DNA of 6,379 nucleotides from JANOBJ01 sp031411575 (GCA_031411575.1 JANOBJ010000142.1:1-6379); one strand, 5' to 3'; positions 1 to 6,379 are shown, numbered from the stretch's first letter. Program-made: numbers and translations. The notes: a model not told the origin generated them from the sequence alone.

Positions 1-1179
1 GTCCTGTTCACCTGCCTGCTGGTCATCGTGGTCGGCGCGTTTGCCGGCCAGTGGTTCGCGGTGATGCAGAAGCTGGGCATGGCCAACAACTTCTGGTTTG
101 GCCACCAGGGCTGGGAGTACGTGGACATGGGCCGCTTCTGGCAGTGGTTCCTGTTTATCGGCTTGCTGCTGTGGCTGGTGCTGTGCGGCCGCGCGCTGTG
201 GCCCGCACTCCGGCGCAAGGACGAAATGTCATCCATTGTCGGATTGCTGTTCCTGTCCACAGTGGCCATTGGCCTGCTGTTTGGCGCGGGGCTGATGTGG
301 AGCGAGCACACCCACCTTTCGATGGTGGAGTACTGGCGCTGGTGGGTGGTGCATCTCTGGGTGGAAGGCTTTTTCGAGGTGTTCGCCGTGGCGGTGATCA
401 GCTTCTTGTTCGTCAAGCTCGGGCTGGTGCGCGGCAGCACCGCCACCATCAACGTGCTGTTCGCCACCATCGTGTTCATGGCCGGCGGCATCCTGGGCAC
501 CTTCCACCACCTCTATTTCACCGGCACCACCACGGCGGTGGTGGCGCTGGGTGCCAGCATCTCCGCGCTGGAAGTGGTTCCGCTCGCGCTGATCGGCCTC
601 GAGGCTTATGAGACCTGGCGCCACGGCCAGGCGGCGCCCTGGATGCAGCGCTACCGCTGGCCGATCGTGTTTTTCCTGGCGGTCAGCTTCTGGAACCTGG
701 TGGGCGCAGGCCTGTTCGGCTTTCTCATCAACACGCCGCTGGCGCTGTACTACATGCAGGGCCTGAACCTCACGCCGCTACACGGCCACACAGCCCTGTT
801 TGGCGTTTACGGCATGCTGGGCATCGGCCTGATGCTGTTTTGCCTGCGCGGGCTCAAACCCGAAGCGCAATGGAACAACGCCACCCTGGCCGGCGCGTTC
901 TGGTCGCTCAACATCGGCCTGGCGTTGATGGCACTGCTGACACTGCTGCCCATTGGTGTGTTGCAGCTGCAGGCGGCGCTGGAGCACGGCTATTGGTACG
1001 CCAGATCGGCCGATTTCATGGGCAAGCCGCTGATTCACCTGTTGGTGTGGATGCGGGTGCCGGGCGACACCATCTTCAGTATTGGCGCGCTGCTGGTCGC
1101 GTGGTTCGTGCTGCGGATGTGGATCGCGCCCCGCCGGGCCGCCCCCTCCTCGCTCCAGGCGGCTGAAAATCGGGGTTGA
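1..1179 (+). CDS. norB: Nitric oxide reductase large subunit, probably quinol-dependent (qNor), C-terminal part
   Basis: Reduces two NO to N2O at a heme b3/non-heme FeB centre in the cytoplasmic membrane. The frame is open from base 1, so the start and the N-terminal half lie outside; 392 codons are visible. Numbering codons from base 1, the FeB ligands are H118 and E122 in HLWVE (from base 352) and the HH pair H169/H170 (base 505). E126 and E191 match the conserved second-sphere glutamates. H261 and H263 in HGH (base 781) match the heme b3 and heme b ligands. Spacings agree with cNor (51 residues from the first His to HH, 73 to the later Glu). The FWFGHQGWEY segment (from about base 91) and the absence of norC or norQD genes downstream favour the single-chain quinol-oxidising form over cytochrome-c-dependent NorB. 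That subtype is an inference, because the fused N-terminal domain is not visible. Many hydrophobic segments run to a short polar tail after base 1120. No damage is visible. Confidence 0.93.
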   Translation, partial: VLFTCLLVIVVGAFAGQWFAVMQKLGMANNFWFGHQGWEYVDMGRFWQWFLFIGLLLWLVLCGRALWPALRRKDEMSSIVGLLFLSTVAIGLLFGAGLMWSEHTHLSMVEYWRWWVVHLWVEGFFEVFAVAVISFLFVKLGLVRGSTATINVLFATIVFMAGGILGTFHHLYFTGTTTAVVALGASISALEVVPLALIGLEAYETWRHGQAAPWMQRYRWPIVFFLAVSFWNLVGAGLFGFLINTPLALYYMQGLNLTPLHGHTALFGVYGMLGIGLMLFCLRGLKPEAQWNNATLAGAFWSLNIGLALMALLTLLPIGVLQLQAALEHGYWYARSADFMGKPLIHLLVWMRVPGDTIFSIGALLVAWFVLRMWIAPRRAAPSSLQAAENRG

Positions 1180-1210
1180 CCACCAACGCACCGCCTGCCG
1201 CAGGCCGCCT

Positions 1211-1600
1211 GTGATCGAGTTCTACCCGCAGATCCGCACGGTGCACATCGTCGCCGTGCTGCTCAGTGGCGGCCTGTTTGCCGTGCGGGGCATGGGCGTG
1301 CTAGCGGGCGGGCGCTGGCCCATGGCAATGCCGCTTCGGGCGCTCGGCTACAGCATCGACACCGTGCTGCTGACGGCCGCGTTGATGCTGGTCAGCCTGC
1401 TGCCGTCCGAGCTGTTTGCCAACCACTGGCTGACCGCCAAGCTCGGCTTGCTGGTGGTCTACGTGGTGCTGGGCAGCATTGCCCTCAAACGCGGCCGCAG
1501 CGCACGCATTCGCGCGATCTGTTTCATTACCGCGCTGTTCGTGTTTGCCAGCATGTACGGTATTGCGCGCACGCACCGCCCGCAGGGCTGGCTGGGCTGA
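1211..1600 (+). CDS. SirB2-family small integral membrane protein
   Basis: A 129-residue protein with about four hydrophobic segments (roughly residues 8-32, 47-66, 73-93 and 100-118), the size and layout of the SirB2 family (named after a Salmonella invasion-gene regulator locus; the molecular function is unknown). Family-like landmarks are H12, the LSGGLF..RG stretch at 18-27, the YSID segment at 47-50, W73 and K77. The start is GTG at 1211; no ATG lies in frame between the preceding norB end and the conserved N-terminus, and no strong Shine-Dalgarno is seen. It begins 31 bases after the norB stop on the same strand, so co-transcription is likely. That is suggestive, but does not prove a role in NO metabolism. 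The family assignment comes from recognising the pattern, not from a search. Confidence 0.8.
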   Translation: MIEFYPQIRTVHIVAVLLSGGLFAVRGMGVLAGGRWPMAMPLRALGYSIDTVLLTAALMLVSLLPSELFANHWLTAKLGLLVVYVVLGSIALKRGRSARIRAICFITALFVFASMYGIARTHRPQGWLG

Positions 1601-1650
1601 GTGTCAACCCCAGGCTTCCTCAATGAGCGCGCCACCACGGCCCATTAATT

Positions 1651-1707
1651 GCTATTATATTTATAGCAACTAATGACCAATCGATGCGGACCAGAGGCAC
1701 TTTTGAC
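1651..1707 (+). repeat. AT-rich 57-bp dispersed repeat, copy A
   Basis: This lies in the 109-base gap between the convergent sirB2-like and methyltransferase genes. It matches copy B (5855-5911, opposite strand) at 45 of 57 positions with no gaps by hand alignment; the last 36 bases match at 30 positions and include the shared blocks ACCAGAGGC and TTTTGAC. The 5' end carries a hairpin: TTGCTAT at 1649-1655, a seven-base loop, then ATAGCAA at 1663-1669. The stem is AT-rich with no following T-run, so it is a poor intrinsic terminator. The methyltransferase stop codon (1712-1710) begins three bases beyond the core. I recall similar short AT-rich elements being common in Comamonadaceae, but I could not check this. 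Confidence 0.75.
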
Positions 1708-1709
1708 AG

Positions 1710-2633
1710 TTAAAACGCTTTCTTCAGCGCATTCGGGTCGCCCACCGGCTCAGCCCCCGCCATCGGAAACCGCGTGCGCCCCATCTCGCCCAGGCCGAAC
1801 TCCGTCAGCACCGCCTGCAGCCGTTCGGCCGCGCTGTGCTTCTTCTGGCCGGTGTATCTGGCGATGATGAGTTCATTTTTCAGGCTGTGCTCCCAGCCCA
1901 CCAGCTCGGTCACGGTCACGCTGTAGCCATTGGCTTCCAGGTACAGGCAGCGCAGCACGTTGGTCAGCTGGCTGCCGAGTTCGCGCGTGTGCAGCGGGTG
2001 GCGCCAGAGTTCGGCCAGCGGGGTGCGCGCCAGGTTGAGCGCCTTGTTCTGCCGCAGGCTGGCCGCCACCTCGGCCTGGCAGCAGGGCACCAGCACCATG
2101 GCCCGGGCGTGTTTGTGCAGGCCGAAGGCGATGGCGTCGTCGGTGGCGGTGTCGCAGGCGTGCAGCGCGGTCACCACGTCAATGCGGGCCGGCAACTCGG
2201 CGGATTGGGCCGAATCGGCCACGCTCAGGTTCAGGAAGCTCATGCGGCCGAAACCTAGCCGCGCGGCCAGCTCGCGCGACTTTTGCACCAGTTCGGGGCG
2301 GGTTTCGATGCCGTAGATGTGGCCGCTGTTCAGGGCCTTGAAGAACAGGTCGTACACGATGAAGCCGAGGTAGGACTTGCCGGCGCCGTGGTCGGCCAGC
2401 GTCAGGCCGCCGGGTTGCGGCGCAGGCGGCACTGCAGGCAGCTCTTTCAGCAGTTTCTCGATGAACTGGTACAGGTGGTAGACCTGCTTGAGCTTGCGCC
2501 GCGAATCCTGGTTGAGCCGGCCGTCGCGGGTGAGGATGTGCAGCTCTTTGAGCAGCGCGACCGACTGGCCGGGGCGCAGCTCTTCCAGCACCTTGGGGTC
2601 AACGGGGGTGGCGGCGGCTTGATTCGGCTTCAT
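1710..2633 (-). CDS. SAM-dependent methyltransferase, Methyltransf_32-like
   Basis: A 307-residue cytosolic protein with a Rossmann-type SAM-binding core in the middle. Motif I is DHGAGKSYLG (residues 81-90), followed by the acidic residue that usually contacts the ribose, E110 in YGIE. The segment ALHACDTATDDA (156-167) and the VPCCQ motif (182-186) are typical of the Methyltransf_32 group, in which a histidine/cysteine-rich region follows the core. The substrate is unknown; RNA and small-molecule methylation are both possible. The N-terminal 75 residues are helical and charged, and the C-terminus ends KKAF. The ATG start overlaps the TGA of the upstream DUF1415 gene in an ATGA, and no clear Shine-Dalgarno is present, so translation is probably coupled to that gene. 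Last gene of the minus-strand block, convergent with the sirB2-like gene. Confidence 0.85.
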   Translation of the reverse strand: MKPNQAAATPVDPKVLEELRPGQSVALLKELHILTRDGRLNQDSRRKLKQVYHLYQFIEKLLKELPAVPPAPQPGGLTLADHGAGKSYLGFIVYDLFFKALNSGHIYGIETRPELVQKSRELAARLGFGRMSFLNLSVADSAQSAELPARIDVVTALHACDTATDDAIAFGLHKHARAMVLVPCCQAEVAASLRQNKALNLARTPLAELWRHPLHTRELGSQLTNVLRCLYLEANGYSVTVTELVGWEHSLKNELIIARYTGQKKHSAAERLQAVLTEFGLGEMGRTRFPMAGAEPVGDPNALKKAF

Positions 2634-3265
2634 GAGGGCTGATTGTCGCCGCCGGGGGGCTTGCCAGACGGATCGGACGCGTCGCCGCCCGACGGCCCCA
2701 CGCGCAGCGCGGCCCAGCCCGCTGCGCCGAGGCGCGCCAGCGTGGCGATGTTGCGCTCGTAGATCAGCTCGGCCTCGGGAAAGGCCTCGACCGCGCGGTC
2801 GATGCTGGCCTCGCGCAGCAGGTGCAGCGTGGGGTACGGGGCGCGGTTGGTGGCGTTGGTGATGTCGTCCGCTTGCACGCCCGCAAACTGGTAGCGCGGG
2901 TGAAAACTGGCCAGCTGGATGGTGCCTTCGAGCCCCAGCCGGGCCAGCGCGGCGTCGGCTTGCAACAGGAAGGCATTGAAATCCAAAAAATCAGCCAGCG
3001 CGTCAGGCGCTATCAAAAGTGTAGTATCACGTGACCGCGGGTCGTGGACTTCCAGCGCTTTCAGCTCAAAAACCAGCTCCTTGAGCAGTTGTATGGTATC
3101 GGTGGCTGAGCTGACCACGTAGTGGATCTGCCCCTTGGTGTGCACCGCCTTGGCGAACGGGCACAGGTTCAGGCCGATGACGGCGCGCTCCAGCCAGCGC
3201 AAGGTGTCGTGCACCACGGTGGCGGCCGGGATCGGCGATGGGGACGTGGGGTCGCGCGCGGGCAT
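2630..3265 (-). CDS. DUF1415 family protein
   Basis: A 211-residue protein of unknown function, recognised as DUF1415 from its conserved stretches: RWLERAVIGLNLCPFAKAVH (23-42, with invariant-looking C35), the DTTLLIAPDALADF block (80-93), FHPRYQF (121-127) and NRAPYPTLHLLRE (140-152). No signal peptide or membrane segment is apparent, so it is probably cytosolic. The first about 15 residues (Pro/Ser/Ala-rich) and the last about 25 (Gly/Asp/Pro-rich) look like unconserved tails. The ATG at 3265 lacks an obvious Shine-Dalgarno; an in-frame GTG near residue 17 would still keep the conserved core. It shares a four-base stop/start overlap with the downstream methyltransferase and lies 111 bases after the MFS gene. 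Codons for residues 80-97 are unusually AT-rich compared with the rest of the gene. Confidence 0.88.
   Translation of the reverse strand: MPARDPTSPSPIPAATVVHDTLRWLERAVIGLNLCPFAKAVHTKGQIHYVVSSATDTIQLLKELVFELKALEVHDPRSRDTTLLIAPDALADFLDFNAFLLQADAALARLGLEGTIQLASFHPRYQFAGVQADDITNATNRAPYPTLHLLREASIDRAVEAFPEAELIYERNIATLARLGAAGWAALRVGPSGGDASDPSGKPPGGDNQPS
2979..3030 (-). other. AT-rich hairpin-bearing patch inside the DUF1415 coding sequence
   Basis: Within a gene that otherwise uses G or C at most third positions, this stretch uses act, aca, ctt, ata, gct, ttt and aat codons. It holds a perfect five-base inverted repeat (AGCGC at 2997-3001, loop 3002-3006, GCGCT at 3007-3011) flanked by AT-rich arms: an A-run at 2985-2990 on one side and 3011-3027 on the other. 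On the minus strand the order is ATAGC, hairpin, GGC, T-run, which loosely resembles the order ATAGC...GGC...TTTT in copies A and B. The encoded residues still match the DUF1415 consensus, so this could be chance codon choice rather than an inserted element. Confidence 0.3.
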
Positions 3266-3376
3266 GGTGGCGGAAATCAGGTGTGGGCTGTTCAGAAGAT
3301 CCGGTAACCGAGTTTACGCACCCGGTCAGAGGCGCTGGCGTGGGCGCTTTCGTCGGGCAACCACGGCCCGGTGCCG

Positions 3377-4678
3377 TCAGCCGCCGGGCCGCCGCAGCGC
3401 ACGGCCAATGGGCAGCGCGAGCGCCGCGCCCGCCAGCGCGCAGGCGCCGGTGACCAGCCACGTCCATTGCCAGCCGCCGACCCAGCTGGCCAGCCACGCC
3501 ACCAGCGGCGGGCCCGCAAACTGGCCGATGGACGACCACTGCTGCATCCAGCCAACCGTGGTGGATACGGTGCCTTCGCCGGGCGCCAGCCGCACCGCCA
3601 GTGAAAACAGCGTGCCCGGAATCAGCCCGCCAACCATCGAGAACGCCAGCACCGCCGCGTAACGCACGACCGGCGGCAGGCTGGGGCCGGCGGCGGTGCC
3701 GGCAAAGGCCAGCAGCGCGCCCAGCCCCATCGCGGCAAAGCCCGCCAGCAGCAGGCTGCGCGGCGCCACGCCGTTTTGCAGCAAGCGGCCCGACGCGATG
3801 TTGCCCACCATGTTGACGGCCGCCGCCAGCGCGGTGAGCACGCCTACCAGCGCGCCGGACAGCCCCGCCTGCACATACAGGGACGGCAAGAATCCGATCA
3901 CGGCGATCCACTGCGCCGAATACACCGCAAAACTCAGCGCCACCAGCCACGGCCCGGGCGCGCGCAGGGTCTGGCGCAAGCGCTGGGGCCAGCGGGGGGG
4001 TTGGGGGGCAGAGGCGGTCGAGGCCTCAGTTGCAGGCGCGGCGGTCGGGCTCGCAGGCGGGGCACTGGCGGTTCGACGCGCCGCATCCGCCGGCACGGCG
4101 GCGCCGAGCCACAGCGCCATCGCGCTCGAGAGCGCCGCCAGCAGCCACCACCAGCCCGGCCAGCCGACGGCCGCCATCACCAGAGGGCCCGTGAGTAGCG
4201 CTGTCGCCGTGCCCAACGGCATGTAGGCGCCCCACAGGCCGAGCATGGCGGCGGTGCGGGCGGGCGGCACCAGCGCGCGCACCAGGCCGGGCGCGGGCAG
4301 CGTGACCAGCAGCAGGCCAAAGCCTTCAACGGCGCGCAGCACCAGCAGATCGGCTGGATCGCGCGCCCAGCCGCCGAGCGCGCCCGCACCGGCCAGCACC
4401 CACAGCCCGGTGGCCATGCTGCGCTTGAGGCCCCAGCCATCCGCCGCCAGCCCCACTGCCAGCCCGAGCGCCATGCCGGCCAGCTGCATCAGCGACAGCA
4501 AGAACCCCGCCTGCACCAGCGTGACGCCCAGCGCCTCTTGCAGCACCGGCAACGCGGGCGGCAGCTTGCCCACGTGCAGCGCCGCGCTGACGCCGGCCAG
4601 GATGACGATGAGCGCGGGGTCGATGCGGCCGTGGCGGGCGTGCGCGCCAGACTTGCGGGCCGGCGCCGGCTGGTTCAC
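3377..4678 (-). CDS. Major facilitator superfamily (MFS) transporter, CynX-like
   Basis: A 433-residue inner-membrane transporter with two hydrophobic halves of about six helices each. The first half (about 22-194) carries a motif-A-like loop GLAADGWGLKR (76-86) between helices 2 and 3. The second (about 240-425) has a degenerate counterpart near SGRLLQNGVAPR (296-307). A long Ala/Pro/Ser/Thr-rich cytoplasmic linker joins them (about 198-232). The overall pattern resembles the CynX/NimT-like branch (cyanate or nitroimidazole permease relatives), but the substrate cannot be read from the sequence. The start is GTG at 4678, overlapping the dgt stop in GTGA, with a GAAGG about eight bases upstream that fits a ribosome site. 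It is therefore likely to be translationally coupled to dgt. Confidence 0.85.
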   Translation of the reverse strand: MNQPAPARKSGAHARHGRIDPALIVILAGVSAALHVGKLPPALPVLQEALGVTLVQAGFLLSLMQLAGMALGLAVGLAADGWGLKRSMATGLWVLAGAGALGGWARDPADLLVLRAVEGFGLLLVTLPAPGLVRALVPPARTAAMLGLWGAYMPLGTATALLTGPLVMAAVGWPGWWWLLAALSSAMALWLGAAVPADAARRTASAPPASPTAAPATEASTASAPQPPRWPQRLRQTLRAPGPWLVALSFAVYSAQWIAVIGFLPSLYVQAGLSGALVGVLTALAAAVNMVGNIASGRLLQNGVAPRSLLLAGFAAMGLGALLAFAGTAAGPSLPPVVRYAAVLAFSMVGGLIPGTLFSLAVRLAPGEGTVSTTVGWMQQWSSIGQFAGPPLVAWLASWVGGWQWTWLVTGACALAGAALALPIGRALRRPGG

Positions 4679-5844
4679 CAGAGCAGCCTTCGCCCGCTGA
4701 TGCGCTCGTGCTCGCGCGCGGCAAAGCGGTCGGTCATGCCGGCGATGTAGTCGGCCACGGCGCGGTATGCGCGGTGTTCCCCGTGCGCGCCGGGGGCGGC
4801 GGCCCGCGCGGCAAAGGCCGCCTGCATCTGCGCCGGGTCCGCCAGGTAAGCGGCGAACAGCTCGCGCACCACCTGCTGGGCGTTGCCGGTGGTCTCCATC
4901 ACCTGCGGGTGGCGGTACAAATTTGAGAGCAGAAAACGCTTGAGCGACGTGGACTTGCGCCGCATGTCCTCCCCAAACATGACCAGCGGCGGGCTTTGGC
5001 GCACCGCATCGGCGCTGGCGGGCGCGGCGGCATCCAGCGCTGCGCGCGAGGTGTCGATCACGTCGTACACCTGCGCACTCAGCATGCGGCGGATCGACTC
5101 GTAGAGCAGGCGCCGACCGTGGCCCGATTCACCCAGCTGCGGGTGCTCGGCCAGCGCCTCTTGCCGGAAAGCTTCAAACAGGTCCACCTCCTGCAACTGC
5201 TCCAGCGTGATCAGGCCGGAGCGCACGCCGTCGTCGATGTCATGCGCGTTGTAGGCGATCTCGTCGGCCAGGTTGCACAGCTGCGCCTCCAGGCCGGGCT
5301 GGGTACGGTCGAGAAAGCGGCGGCCCACGCCACCCGGCTCGGCCCGCTCCAGCCGTTCGGCGTTGGCACGCGAGCAGTGCTTCAAGATGCCCTCGCGCGT
5401 CTCAAACGTGAGGTTCAGGCCGTCCCAGGCCGGATACCGTTCTTCAAGCTCATCCACCACCCGCAGGCTCTGCAGGTTGTGCTCAAAGCCGCCATGCTCC
5501 TTCATGCAGTCGTTCAGCGCATCCTGTCCGGCATGGCCAAACGGGGTGTGGCCGAGGTCGTGCGCCAGCGCGATGGCCTCCACCAGGTCTTCGTTGAGCT
5601 CAAGCGCGCGCGCAATCGAACGACCCAGCTGCGCCACCTCGAGCGAATGCGTGAGCCGGGTGCGGAACAGGTCGCCTTCGTGGTTCAGGAACACCTGGGT
5701 CTTGTAGACCAGGCGGCGGAAGGCGGTGGAATGCACGATGCGGTCGCGGTCGCGCTGGAAGGCCGTGCGGGTCGGCGCTTCAGGCTCGGCATGGCGCCGT
5801 CCGCGCGACCGGGCGGGGTCGGACGCCGAAGCCGCCCACACCAT
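4675..5844 (-). CDS. dgt: Deoxyguanosinetriphosphate triphosphohydrolase-like protein (dNTPase)
   Basis: A cytosolic HD-superfamily enzyme that hydrolyses dGTP, and in many relatives other dNTPs, to the deoxynucleoside and triphosphate, so tuning dNTP pools. With the start used here it has 389 residues. The metal-binding HD residues are H66 (LTHSLEV), H95-D96 (AHDLGHTPFGH) and D184 (LADEIAYNAHDIDDG). Other hallmarks are FQRDRDRIVHSTAFRRL near residue 29 and KRFLLSNLYRHPQV near 302. The frame is open to an upstream ATG at 5889 (404 residues), but those extra 15 residues are encoded by repeat copy B and resemble no dgt N-terminus I know. The ATG at 5844 gives the usual short lead before SRGRRH. 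Neither start has a clear Shine-Dalgarno. It follows aroB, an arrangement I know from Burkholderiales, and its stop overlaps the MFS start by four bases. Confidence 0.92.
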   Translation of the reverse strand: MVWAASASDPARSRGRRHAEPEAPTRTAFQRDRDRIVHSTAFRRLVYKTQVFLNHEGDLFRTRLTHSLEVAQLGRSIARALELNEDLVEAIALAHDLGHTPFGHAGQDALNDCMKEHGGFEHNLQSLRVVDELEERYPAWDGLNLTFETREGILKHCSRANAERLERAEPGGVGRRFLDRTQPGLEAQLCNLADEIAYNAHDIDDGVRSGLITLEQLQEVDLFEAFRQEALAEHPQLGESGHGRRLLYESIRRMLSAQVYDVIDTSRAALDAAAPASADAVRQSPPLVMFGEDMRRKSTSLKRFLLSNLYRHPQVMETTGNAQQVVRELFAAYLADPAQMQAAFAARAAAPGAHGEHRAYRAVADYIAGMTDRFAAREHERISGRRLLW

Positions 5845-5854
5845 GGATTTATGC

Positions 5855-5911
5855 GTCAAAACGGCCTCTGGTGCGCATCCAGTGGCCATTGTTTGCTATT
5901 GTTTTAATAGC
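5855..5911 (-). repeat. AT-rich 57-bp dispersed repeat, copy B
   Basis: The inverted partner of the element at 1651-1707, with 45 of 57 positions identical by hand alignment. It fills most of the 88 bases between the aroB stop and the preferred dgt start. Its 5' end on the minus strand holds a hairpin, GCTATT at 5895-5900 and AATAGC at 5906-5911 with a five-base loop, with no T-run, so strong termination is unlikely. The ATG at 5889-5887, the longest possible dgt start, is inside the element. Copies A and B even translate alike from this ATG (MTNRCGPEALLT against MATGCAPEAVLT), which shows that the peptide similarity comes from the repeat, not from gene homology. Confidence 0.75.
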
Positions 5912-5932
5912 TTTCATGACCATGCGAGGGGG

Positions 5933-6379
5933 TCAGACACAGCACGCGTCGATCACCTCGCGCACCAGCGCGTCGGGCGCGCCGCGCACGGTGGCGCTGC
6001 CGGGTTGGTCGATCAGCACGAACTTGATGTCGCCGCCCTCGGCCTTCTTGTCCACGCGCATCAGCTCCAGGTAGCGGCCCGCGTTGTCGGTGGCAGAGAG
6101 TCTGGGGCCGACCGTGGGCAGCCCGGCTTTCTGGATCAACGTAGTGAGCCGCCGCACCAGCGCCGCGTCCATCAACCCGAGCCGCTGCGACAGCTGTGCG
6201 GCCATCACCATGCCGCAACCCACGCCCTCGCCATGCAGCCACTCGCCATAGCCCAGCCCGGCCTCGATCGCGTGGCCGAAGGTGTGGCCGAAGTTCAGGA
6301 TGGCGCGCAGCCCGGCTTCGCGCTCGTCCTGCGCCACCACCCAGGCCTTGATCTCGCAGCTGCGCTTGACCGCGTGGGC
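5933..6379 (-). CDS. aroB: 3-dehydroquinate synthase, C-terminal part
   Basis: Second enzyme of the shikimate pathway; converts DAHP to 3-dehydroquinate using NAD+ and a divalent metal (usually Zn2+) in the cytosol. The frame is open at the right edge, so only the last 148 residues of an expected 360 or so are present. Counting from the edge, the metal ligands in GHTFGHAIE (H32) and WLHGE (H49) are both there, 17 residues apart as in E. coli AroB (H247 and H264). The third ligand, a glutamate, and the NAD-binding domain lie outside. DEREAGLRAILNFGHTFGH (18-36) is a family hallmark. Residue 13 is Trp (KAWVV) where E. coli has Glu (KAEVV), probably a tolerated change. It precedes dgt on the same strand, separated by repeat copy B. 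Confidence 0.95.
   Translation of the reverse strand, partial: AHAVKRSCEIKAWVVAQDEREAGLRAILNFGHTFGHAIEAGLGYGEWLHGEGVGCGMVMAAQLSQRLGLMDAALVRRLTTLIQKAGLPTVGPRLSATDNAGRYLELMRVDKKAEGGDIKFVLIDQPGSATVRGAPDALVREVIDACCV

Noticed and set aside
28..30. GTG at base 28 as the start of norB
   Set aside because: The frame is open upstream to the window edge, and the protein lacks the N-terminal region required of any Nor large subunit. The gene simply continues off the left side.
1649..1669. Hairpin TTGCTAT/ATAGCAA as an intrinsic terminator for the convergent genes
   Set aside because: The stem is seven mostly A-T pairs with no U-tract on either side, so it is too weak to call as a terminator.
1703..1708. 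TTGACA on the plus strand resembling a -35 box
   Set aside because: No plausible -10 hexamer at 16-18 bases, and it points into the 3' end of an opposing gene. The TTTTGAC is part of the repeat.
1673..1867. Plus-strand 64-codon open frame starting in repeat copy A
   Set aside because: Most of it lies antisense to the methyltransferase 3' end, and its N-terminus is purely repeat sequence.
3266..3376. Promoter or terminator between MFS and DUF1415
   Set aside because: No T-run after a stable stem and no convincing -35/-10 pair could be found in these 111 bases.
3066..3950. Minus-strand 294-codon open frame spanning the end of MFS and the start of DUF1415
   Set aside because: Low-complexity Gly/Ala/Arg composition typical of a shadow frame in GC-rich DNA; it conflicts with two recognised genes.
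4996..5907. Plus-strand 303-codon open frame opposite dgt
   Set aside because: Antisense to a clear HD-domain enzyme; rich in His, Arg and Gln as expected from reversed codons, with no recognisable domain.

Overview
The window looks like ordinary chromosomal DNA from a GC-rich betaproteobacterium, most likely Burkholderiales/Comamonadaceae. This is inferred from very high third-position GC, the protein flavour of each gene (aroB followed by dgt; a DUF1415 gene next to a methyltransferase) and a small AT-rich dispersed repeat of a kind I associate with that family. I see no tRNA, rRNA, CRISPR array, insertion sequence, phage gene or toxin/defence module. I did not find a convincing new system.

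Layout: two plus-strand genes occupy the left end. The first (1-1179) is the C-terminal half of a nitric oxide reductase large subunit, probably the quinol-oxidising type (qNor). The second (1211-1600) is a small SirB2-family membrane protein 31 bases downstream. The rest of the window is read from the minus strand. In transcription order from the right edge it holds the 3' end of aroB (3-dehydroquinate synthase, shikimate pathway), dgt (an HD-domain dNTP triphosphohydrolase), an MFS transporter whose GTG start overlaps the dgt stop by four bases, a DUF1415 protein, and a Methyltransf_32-like SAM methyltransferase whose ATG overlaps the DUF1415 stop by four bases. The plus and minus blocks converge in the 109-base gap at 1601-1709.

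The most distinctive non-genic structure is a 57-base AT-rich element present twice in opposite orientation: at 1651-1707 in the convergent gap and at 5855-5911 between aroB and dgt. By my hand alignment the copies agree at 45 of 57 positions without gaps. The right-hand copy contains the upstream-most ATG of the dgt frame, so the first residues of the long dgt reading frame are repeat-encoded. The real start is more likely the ATG at 5844. A third AT-rich patch with a small perfect hairpin lies inside the DUF1415 gene and may or may not be related.

Functionally, the left pair concerns NO detoxification or denitrification at the cytoplasmic membrane. The aroB-dgt-MFS run is a probable housekeeping operon with a transporter of unknown substrate attached. 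The DUF1415-methyltransferase pair is a translationally coupled unit of unknown function.
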